Shown here: positions 1-5,071 of the stretch, piece by piece
Layout of the letters: each line of letters begins with the position of its first letter
How positions within the stretch are numbered: position 1 is the stretch's first letter
DNA from: Clostridiales bacterium
GTDB taxonomy: Bacteria > Bacillota > Clostridia > Saccharofermentanales > UBA5734
Assembly: GCA_007135995.1 (NCBI GenBank)
Contig: SLHU01000399.1
Span: forward strand, 1-5,071
Length of the DNA: 5,071 nt
Direction: 5' to 3'
Notes under the pieces: model-generated
What the model saw: only the letters and a program-made list of their open reading frames with translations
The model's database searches: none
Told to the model about the DNA's origin: nothing
Translations under genes and position numbers: made by a program

Positions 1-2474
1 CACGTGGCACAGACCGGCCGTTTCGTTCTGGCGGCCAGTTCAACAACGAGTCGGTTCAGATTCTGCAGATCGGCATCATCTGTCAGACCGCGTTCAGGGT
101 CACGCAGCATAAACCGGTTATTGGTCACCGGCTGAATCTCCAGATAATCATAGAAGCGGGCGAGGCGGACAAGGTCTTTGCTGCCAAGCGCCGCCAGTGC
201 ATTCGGGTAATTGTTGTCATGCGCCCTGTAATGGCTGCAGACCGCTTGAAACAGCTCACCTGATTCACAGGCGCTTCCCACCACAAGGCCAGCGCGGAAG
301 TACTGCAGCAGACTGCGGGGAAGGCGTGGTCTTGAATGGAAATATTGTGTGTGCGATAACGAAATGAGCCGGTAAAGATTATAAAGACCCAGTTCATCAG
401 AGGCAAGCAAAATAATGTGATAAACCTTCTGTCGATGCGCCAGTACTTGTTCATCAGACAGATGGCCGGCTTTCTGGTTCAGCTGATCCAGACTTGCCGC
501 GCCAGTCTGCTGCCAGAGCTTCGCAAACAGCTCGCCGCAGGCTGTCGCGTCAGCTTCAGCACGGTGATGGCTGTCAAGCTTGACCTGCAGATGTTCGCAC
601 ACCGTGTTCAGCTTATGGTTTTTCAGCTCAGGCAGAAATACGCGCGACATCGCCAGTGTATCAATCAGCGTCGGATTGAACTTAACCCGGGGATCATTTT
701 TTTCGCGTGTCCGAAAACCTTCGTAGCGCAGAAAACCAAGATCGAAAAAGGCGTTATGCGCCACAACCGGAAGCTTTCCCATCCACTCAGACAGCTGCTC
801 TAGAAAATCAAGCGGCGGCGGCGCGCCTTCAATCATTTCGGTTGTGATCCCGGTCAGCTGCTGTGATTTAGGTGACACAGGGATACCGGGATTAAGCAGG
901 CTGCTTTTCGTTTCTGCCGGCCTGAATCCGCCGTTTCCGTCAGGTTCAAAACGAACCGCCGCCACTTCAATCAGGCGGTCAATCGCCGGGTCGAGCCCGG
1001 TGGTCTCAACATCAAGCGCGATAAAGCCGTCGTTTAAAGTGGCATCATCTGTCTGCCAGGCAACCGTCGGTCCATCTTCAACCAGATACCCTTCCACGCC
1101 ATAGATCAGCTTTAGATTATTGCCATTGCGCGCACAGGCTGCTCTTGCTTCCGCGGCCTCAGGAAAAGACTGCACCACACCATGGTCGGTGATCGCAATG
1201 GCAGGATGACCCAGACGCGCCGCCTCTTTTACCAGCGTGCCGGCGTCACAGACAGCGTCTTTCGTGCTCATCTTGGTATGCGCATGCAGTTCAATGCGTT
1301 TTTCCGGTGCCTGATCCAGACGCAGCTGCGGTGCCTGGCCCTGCTGAATACCCAGCACACGCGCCTGCAGGTCTTTAGCAAACTGGGAATCGAAAGACAT
1401 CTGTGCGTGAACCCGGACCCATGCTTTTTTCAAAACAGCAGCCAGCCGCTCTTCTTCTTCAAGTTTTGCGAACAAGATGCAGGTGACAGAACTGGTGTAG
1501 TCCGTGAGCGCGAGTTTAATCAGCAGCCGGGTACCCTGGCTGACAATCCGGCTCTCATATTCAATAATCTGGCCTTCAATCAGAACCATCCCGGACTCAC
1601 CGTTCAGATCCTTTATGGCAGTCGGGGTTAACTGAGTATTCATCCGCCCGAAAAGAACACCTTCTGGCTGCGGCTGTCTGCGAACCGGTTTTTTCTCAGC
1701 GCCTTGATGGCGGCTTTTACGGCCGTTCTGGTCTTTGCGGTTCATGTCCGCCGCGGAAGGGTATGCACCATTCCGGACATTGCCGCCGTCGTTGCCGCCG
1801 GGATTCATGCCGGGAGGCATGCCTGCAGACGGGCTGTCCGGCAGCGCGGCTGATGGACGGTCCGGCGGCGGCTGATCGGCGATCAGCGTCGCATGTGCCG
1901 TATTTGCGTGCTGATAAAGCGACTGGTCCAGTGATTGTGTGTATGACTGCAGATCACCGCGCTCCGGGATCAGACAAAAGGATGTCCGGGCCGTTACATG
2001 GCTGCAGAAAAGATCATTCAGGCGGTGAACCTGGTTTTTTTCCAGCAGGTCACAGCAGACCGTATGCAGTCTGATTTTCACCTGGGTATCATCCTGATCC
2101 ACTTCAAAAGTCGCCTGACGCAGCATTGAAGCCATCAGCGCGTCTTTTTTGCCCAGATGCCGCAGCAGCCAGGGCGCCATCCGGGCGGCATACCGGCTGC
2201 TTTCTTTTTCACTAAGCGGGCTGGCAAAGCGCTGGCAGATCATCACTTCGTGCACTGACAGACTTTGCTCAAGGGCTTCCTCCATACGGCAGAGCAAATG
2301 AGGTTCACAGGGGTTTTCCATCAGGCAGTCAAGCATCAAATGCCCGTCACGCCTGACAGTGATACCTGTCACCAGGCCTGTCAGGGCACTGATCTGCTCA
2401 TGTATCTGCCGGTCCGGCACCCATTTTCTGATTAATTCTGATATTGTTGTCTTTAACACTTCTGGTTTCACCAT
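1..2474 (-). CDS. polC: DNA polymerase III alpha subunit, PolC type (N-terminal 824 residues; C-terminus outside the window)
   Basis: Replicative DNA polymerase of low-GC Gram-positives with built-in proofreading. I translated the strand from 2474 to 1 and found no stop in 824 codons. Regions in order: N-terminal domain about 1-195; Pro/Gly/Asn-rich, then basic linker about 200-273; OB fold about 290-385 (VLIEGQIIEYESR, then ALTDYTSSVTC); PHP part 1 with ELHAHTKMS (His397, His399), ITDHGVVQSFPEA (Asp430, His431) and YGVEGYL (Glu461); DEDDh exonuclease about 484-655 with DVETTG (Asp488, Glu490), AHNAFFD (Asp578) and HRAEAD (His637, Asp642); PHP part 2 from about 685 with LISLSHTQYF, GSACESGELF (Cys736) and FYDYLEIQP. 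All exonuclease catalytic residues are present, so proofreading should be active. The polymerase palm, fingers and thumb lie beyond the left edge; known PolC proteins are about 1,400-1,500 residues. The ATG at 2474 is the first start after an in-frame TAA at 2478-2480. Its Shine-Dalgarno is poor, and the GTG at 2459, preceded by GGTGA, is an alternative start. Confidence 0.96.
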   Translation of the reverse strand, partial: MVKPEVLKTTISELIRKWVPDRQIHEQISALTGLVTGITVRRDGHLMLDCLMENPCEPHLLCRMEEALEQSLSVHEVMICQRFASPLSEKESSRYAARMAPWLLRHLGKKDALMASMLRQATFEVDQDDTQVKIRLHTVCCDLLEKNQVHRLNDLFCSHVTARTSFCLIPERGDLQSYTQSLDQSLYQHANTAHATLIADQPPPDRPSAALPDSPSAGMPPGMNPGGNDGGNVRNGAYPSAADMNRKDQNGRKSRHQGAEKKPVRRQPQPEGVLFGRMNTQLTPTAIKDLNGESGMVLIEGQIIEYESRIVSQGTRLLIKLALTDYTSSVTCILFAKLEEEERLAAVLKKAWVRVHAQMSFDSQFAKDLQARVLGIQQGQAPQLRLDQAPEKRIELHAHTKMSTKDAVCDAGTLVKEAARLGHPAIAITDHGVVQSFPEAAEARAACARNGNNLKLIYGVEGYLVEDGPTVAWQTDDATLNDGFIALDVETTGLDPAIDRLIEVAAVRFEPDGNGGFRPAETKSSLLNPGIPVSPKSQQLTGITTEMIEGAPPPLDFLEQLSEWMGKLPVVAHNAFFDLGFLRYEGFRTREKNDPRVKFNPTLIDTLAMSRVFLPELKNHKLNTVCEHLQVKLDSHHRAEADATACGELFAKLWQQTGAASLDQLNQKAGHLSDEQVLAHRQKVYHIILLASDELGLYNLYRLISLSHTQYFHSRPRLPRSLLQYFRAGLVVGSACESGELFQAVCSHYRAHDNNYPNALAALGSKDLVRLARFYDYLEIQPVTNNRFMLRDPERGLTDDADLQNLNRLVVELAARTKRPVCAT

Positions 2475-2495
2475 CCGTTAGATATGAGATATTTT

Positions 2496-3569
2496 TCAGC
2501 CCAGCGAGGCACATAATTGTTCGATTTCATCCATCAAGGCCTTCACCGCTTGTTCCTGCGGGACTTTGCGCAAAATTTCCCCTTTTCTGAATATAAGAAA
2601 CTCACCCTTGCCGCCGGCGATGCCGATATCCGCGTGCCGGGCTTCTCCGGGACCGTTCACGGCACATCCCATCACCGCGACGCGTATCGGATGACGGATC
2701 AGCTTCAGCTTTGCTTCAACTGCTTCAGCGATCGTCTGCAAGTCAACCGCTGTCCGTCCGCATGTGGGACAGCTGATCAGCTCCGGACCCCGGCGGCGAA
2801 GCCCAAGTGATTTTAAAATAGCATAGGCCGCGTGGATCTCCTCCACAGGATCTGCTGTCAGCGATACTCTCAGCGTATCACCAATCCCTTCCGCCAGCAA
2901 GGCACCAATACCAACCGCAGAACGTATCACACCTTCACGGATTGTACCCGCCTCCGTTACGCCAAGATGCAGCGGGTACTGCGTTTTCTGCGCGAGGAGA
3001 CGGTATGCCTCGATGGTTAAAGCCGGGTCTGAAGCTTTGATTGAAATAATGATCTGATCAAAATCAAAACGTTCAAGCAGCGCCGCAGAATCAAGGGCCG
3101 ACGCTGTCATCGCAGCGGCGTTCACACCCCCGTGCGCATCGATCAGGCTTTGCTTCAGTGATCCGGAATTTACACCTACGCGTATCGGGATACCGGCTTT
3201 TCTGGCGGCATCGGCAACCTGGCGAACACGCTCGCGGCCACCAATGTTGCCGGGATTAATCCGGATTTTATCGGCACCGGCGTTAATCGCGGCCAGGGCC
3301 AGCTGGTAGTCAAAATGAATGTCCGCGACCAGCGGCAGGGGTGACCGGCGGCGGATTTTTGCAAATGCGTCTGCTGCCTCCAAGTCGGGTATCGCCAGGC
3401 GGGTGATTTCGCACCCCGCCTCAGCCAGCAGCAAAATCTGCCTCAGCGATGCTTCTACATCGCGTGTATCTGTATTGTTCATCGACTGCACAACCACAGG
3501 TGCGTCGCCGCCTATCACGACGCCGCCGACTGTCACTGTTTTCGATTTTCGTCTGGGATATAATGCCAT
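2496..3569 (-). CDS. ispG: 4-hydroxy-3-methylbut-2-en-1-yl diphosphate synthase (IspG/GcpE)
   Basis: Penultimate enzyme of the MEP isoprenoid pathway. It reductively opens 2-C-methyl-D-erythritol 2,4-cyclodiphosphate to HMBPP, using a [4Fe-4S] cluster and electrons from flavodoxin or ferredoxin; cytosolic. The 357-residue protein has the compact bacterial two-domain form. The N-terminal TIM barrel spans about 5-255, with VVVQSMNNTDTRDVEA at 25-40, KIRINPGNIG at 101-110, SIKASD near 176-181, HLGVTEAG at 201-208 and EGIGDTLRVSLTADPVEE around 227-244. The C-terminal cluster domain has Cys267 and Cys270 in SCPTCGR, and Cys302 and Glu309 in GCAVNGPGEA. These are the expected three Cys and one Glu cluster ligands, so the enzyme looks intact. 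The ATG at 3569 is the only usual start codon after the upstream in-frame stop and gives the standard N-terminus, although no good Shine-Dalgarno precedes it. It lies between rseP and polC, 21 bases ahead of polC. dxr, another MEP gene, commonly sits upstream of rseP in related genomes but is not in this window. Confidence 0.97.
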   Translation of the reverse strand: MALYPRRKSKTVTVGGVVIGGDAPVVVQSMNNTDTRDVEASLRQILLLAEAGCEITRLAIPDLEAADAFAKIRRRSPLPLVADIHFDYQLALAAINAGADKIRINPGNIGGRERVRQVADAARKAGIPIRVGVNSGSLKQSLIDAHGGVNAAAMTASALDSAALLERFDFDQIIISIKASDPALTIEAYRLLAQKTQYPLHLGVTEAGTIREGVIRSAVGIGALLAEGIGDTLRVSLTADPVEEIHAAYAILKSLGLRRRGPELISCPTCGRTAVDLQTIAEAVEAKLKLIRHPIRVAVMGCAVNGPGEARHADIGIAGGKGEFLIFRKGEILRKVPQEQAVKALMDEIEQLCASLG

Positions 3570-3692
3570 AAACTCAGAGTTCGGGAACCCGTGACGCTCG
3601 TCATAGGATAAGAACCCCGCTACACCACCCTTCTTTCGGTTCGAAACAGCAGCACCTTATCAGCTATGCTGCATTCAACGCGGCTTCTATGA
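3570..3692 (-). other. Leader of ispG downstream of the repeats: no gene, small inverted repeats, no clear promoter
   Basis: This non-repetitive half of the spacer runs from the repeats to the ispG ATG. On the ispG strand it holds a GAACC/GGTTC inverted repeat (3638-3642 with 3612-3616), whose 21-base interior includes AGGGTGG. Close to the start codon it has a GGGTT/AACTC hairpin (3577-3590). In the ispG frame the region is open back to a TAA near 3658 but offers no ATG, GTG or TTG, which supports the annotated ispG start. I could not find a -35/-10 pair with acceptable spacing: TTGAAT and GATAAG occur but are only 11 bases apart. Most likely it is an untranslated intercistronic stretch of an operon transcript. 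Confidence 0.45.
3577..3590 (-). promoter_or_regulatory. Possible small hairpin in place of the ispG ribosome binding site
   Basis: On the ispG strand GGGTTCCCGAACTC can fold with GGGTT pairing AACTC (one G-U pair) around a CCCG loop. It ends 7 bases before the ATG, where a Shine-Dalgarno sequence would normally sit, and no purine-rich AGGAGG-like motif is visible there. The same AACTC can instead pair with GAGTT immediately downstream, although that leaves a one-base loop and would be weak. This could influence translation of ispG, but the stem is short and may be chance. Confidence 0.25.
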
Positions 3693-3795
3693 TTCATCAA
3701 GCGCCGGCAGCTTGTCTGTTCATCAGGCGCCGCAGCTTGTCTGCTGCCAGGCACCGGCATGCTTGTTATTTCACCAGGCGCCGGCAGCCATTCAC
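3693..3795. repeat. Four degenerate tandem units of about 26 nt in the rseP-ispG spacer
   Basis: On the plus strand the units are approximately 3693-3718, 3719-3743, 3744-3769 and 3770-3795. The shared core is CAGGCGCCGGCAGCTTGT, with changes. Units 1 and 2 differ by one substitution and one missing G. Unit 4 keeps the first 19 bases with two changes and then diverges. Unit 3 is the most degenerate and has an extra T within the core. Core-to-core spacing is 26, 24 and 27 nt. The period is not a multiple of three and the array starts 11 bases after the rseP stop, so it is unlikely to be coding. The cores contain self-complementary GGCGCC or GCCGGC, so different units could pair with one another in the transcript. 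There are no unique spacers. Function is unknown; slippage expansion without a role is the simplest explanation. Confidence 0.8.
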
Positions 3796-3806
3796 TAACC
3801 TTGTTG

Positions 3807-5071
3807 TCAGCGGCCGGTCAACCGCAGCAGATCGAAGGTAAGCCCGGCCAGAGCCAGCATGATAATCAGCGCAAACCCTATGATGCCAATCAAATTTTGC
3901 GTGCGAACCGACAGGCGTTTGCCGCGGATTGCTTCAACGCCGATGAGAATCAGATGATTGCCGTCCAGAGGCGGTATAGGCAGCAGATTCATGAAGCCAA
4001 GACTCACCGAGATCAGGGCGAACATCCAAAGCAGCTGGAAGACTTTTTCACTCAGCGGCTGTTCCTGGCCGACAACATCGCTGATCATGGTGACGACACC
4101 AACCGGTCCGGCCAGCGTATCCTGCGGTCTGAGCGCACCGCTGAACAGCATGCCGATACTGCGGACGGTGACTTTGACGATTGACCATGACCACTGGAAA
4201 GCCTGCCCGACGGCTGGTATAAACGCCTGGCTGGATTCAAAATAAATACCGCGGGGAACCGGATCCAGATACTGGCTGGCTGTCATGGTGACCGTCTTAT
4301 GCTCACCATCGCGTACGATATCAATTTCGAGCGGCTGATGACCGCTTTGTGCTATTTCTTCATTGAACCGGGCTGTCTCTTCAAACGGGACGCCGTTGAC
4401 CGCGAGCAGCGTATCGCCTGGCTGCAGAACCGGCTGGCCCTGATTTGATTCAGGATCTACTTCATTAACCACGGCAGATGTCTGATCTTGTGACATCTGA
4501 ATCGTGATGCCCAGCCGATAGCTCTCGCGCCATTCTGGTTCCAGAACCACAGTTTCTTTTTCACCGCTGCTTCTTCTGACCAGCAGTGTCATAGGCTCGT
4601 CAACGCTTGAAAACATTTCGGCGCCGCTGTAATCGAGCGTGGTCCGGATGGGTTGGTCGTTGGCACGCAAGATCCGGTCGCCAACTTCCAGGTCAGCAGC
4701 AGCGGCAAGGGTATTGTCAGCGATCTCGCCGATAACCGGAAGCGTATAGCCAAAGGATGAGAACATAATCAGAAAGGCCAGTACACCCGAAAGCAGATTC
4801 AGCGCCGGTCCGGTGCTGATCACGATCGCTCTGGCCCATTTCGGACGGTTATAGAAATAGCCTGGGTTGTCATTTTTCTTTTTCAGATCATGATCATCAT
4901 CATACTCGCCCGCGAATCGTACAGACGCGCCAATAGGCAGCAGCTTCAGGCTGTACTTTATATTATTCCTTCGCCACGAAAACAGGACAGGTCCCATGAA
5001 AATAGAAAATTCTTCTATTTCAAAGCCCAGCTTGCGGCCAGTCAGGTAGTGCCCCAGCTCGTGCACAATCA
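3807..5071 (-). CDS. rseP: RIP metalloprotease RseP/RasP (site-2 protease family), N-terminus outside the window
   Basis: Membrane-embedded zinc protease of the S2P family. Known members cut transmembrane segments of anti-sigma factors and other small membrane proteins. The true start lies beyond the right edge: the frame stays open to the last base, and the first visible residues read I-V-H-E-L-G-H. The GTG at 5066 is therefore an internal Val, not the start, and perhaps 10-20 residues are missing. Counting from that Val: HELGH zinc/catalytic motif at 2-6; second hydrophobic segment about 78-105 with GPALN; PDZ-like region about 110-190 (LEVGDRILRAND); second PDZ-like region about 196-268 (LQPGDTLLAVNG); PVGV at 321-324; then NLLPIPPLDGN at 360-370, whose Asp368 is the expected third zinc ligand; last hydrophobic segment about 392-412. 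It ends in TGA at 3807-3809, and ispG follows after 237 bases. Family assignment is secure; the substrate cannot be read from sequence. No U-rich terminator follows, so read-through into ispG is plausible. Confidence 0.96.
   Translation of the reverse strand, partial: IVHELGHYLTGRKLGFEIEEFSIFMGPVLFSWRRNNIKYSLKLLPIGASVRFAGEYDDDHDLKKKNDNPGYFYNRPKWARAIVISTGPALNLLSGVLAFLIMFSSFGYTLPVIGEIADNTLAAAADLEVGDRILRANDQPIRTTLDYSGAEMFSSVDEPMTLLVRRSSGEKETVVLEPEWRESYRLGITIQMSQDQTSAVVNEVDPESNQGQPVLQPGDTLLAVNGVPFEETARFNEEIAQSGHQPLEIDIVRDGEHKTVTMTASQYLDPVPRGIYFESSQAFIPAVGQAFQWSWSIVKVTVRSIGMLFSGALRPQDTLAGPVGVVTMISDVVGQEQPLSEKVFQLLWMFALISVSLGFMNLLPIPPLDGNHLILIGVEAIRGKRLSVRTQNLIGIIGFALIIMLALAGLTFDLLRLTGR

Noticed and set aside
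125..454. Minus-strand open frame of 109 codons
   Set aside because: It is in a different frame from PolC, which shows clear PHP/exonuclease homology across the same bases; it is a shadow.
417..2074. Several plus-strand open frames of 86-149 codons
   Set aside because: They are antisense to the continuous PolC frame, have no recognisable domains, and lack consistent ribosome sites.
2517..3594. Plus-strand open frames and a minus-strand alternative frame across ispG
   Set aside because: All overlap the fully conserved IspG coding frame and show no protein-family features.
3577..3660. tRNA-like T-arm sequences (GGTTCGAA near 3638 and a GTTC-containing hairpin near 3580)
   Set aside because: The flanks do not form the 5-bp T stem, and no acceptor, D or anticodon arms can be assembled.
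3645..3680. Promoter for ispG with TTGAAT and GATAAG
   Set aside because: The hexamers are only 11 bases apart and no better-spaced pair was found.
3693..3795. CRISPR array
   Set aside because: The units abut with no unique spacers, are degenerate, and have no cas genes nearby.
3759..4245. Plus-strand open frames of 141 and 95 codons beginning in the spacer or in rseP
   Set aside because: They are antisense to the RseP frame with its PDZ and LDG motifs; the composition (many Gln, Asp and Arg) is what reversed membrane-protein codons give.
5064..5066. GTG as the rseP start codon
   Set aside because: It immediately precedes the HELGH motif, which in this family follows a hydrophobic N-terminal segment; the frame is open beyond it to the window edge.

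Overview
All real coding sequence in this window lies on the minus strand. It consists of three core genes transcribed from right to left: rseP (3' part, entering from the right edge), ispG (complete) and polC (5' part, leaving through the left edge). PolC is the Gram-positive-type replicative DNA polymerase III. The order rseP-ispG-polC is the familiar chromosomal cluster of Bacillota, usually with dxr upstream of rseP. Base composition is moderate, roughly half G+C by eye. I infer a moderate-GC Bacillota of the Clostridia/Negativicutes type rather than Bacillus, because ispG sits directly beside polC. Genus cannot be fixed from this window.

Layout: 3807-5071 encodes a site-2-type zinc membrane protease with the HELGH motif, two PDZ-like regions and a C-terminal LDG motif. 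3570-3806 is a 237-base spacer with four degenerate tandem units of about 26 nt (3693-3795), followed by a unique stretch with small inverted repeats next to the ispG start. 2496-3569 encodes IspG with its three cluster cysteines. After a 21-base gap, 1-2474 is one uninterrupted frame of 824 codons. It carries the N-terminal domain, a low-complexity linker, the OB domain, the PHP domain and the inserted DEDDh proofreading exonuclease of PolC. The polymerase core lies beyond the left edge.

The genes serve different housekeeping tasks: regulated intramembrane proteolysis, isoprenoid precursor synthesis by the MEP pathway, and chromosome replication with proofreading. Their linkage is a conserved neighbourhood, probably co-transcribed, rather than one pathway. 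I found no mobile element, CRISPR array, tRNA or rRNA, and no convincing plus-strand gene. The plus-strand open frames are antisense shadows of the three genes. I see no evidence for an undescribed system. The least ordinary feature is the repeat-bearing spacer between rseP and ispG.
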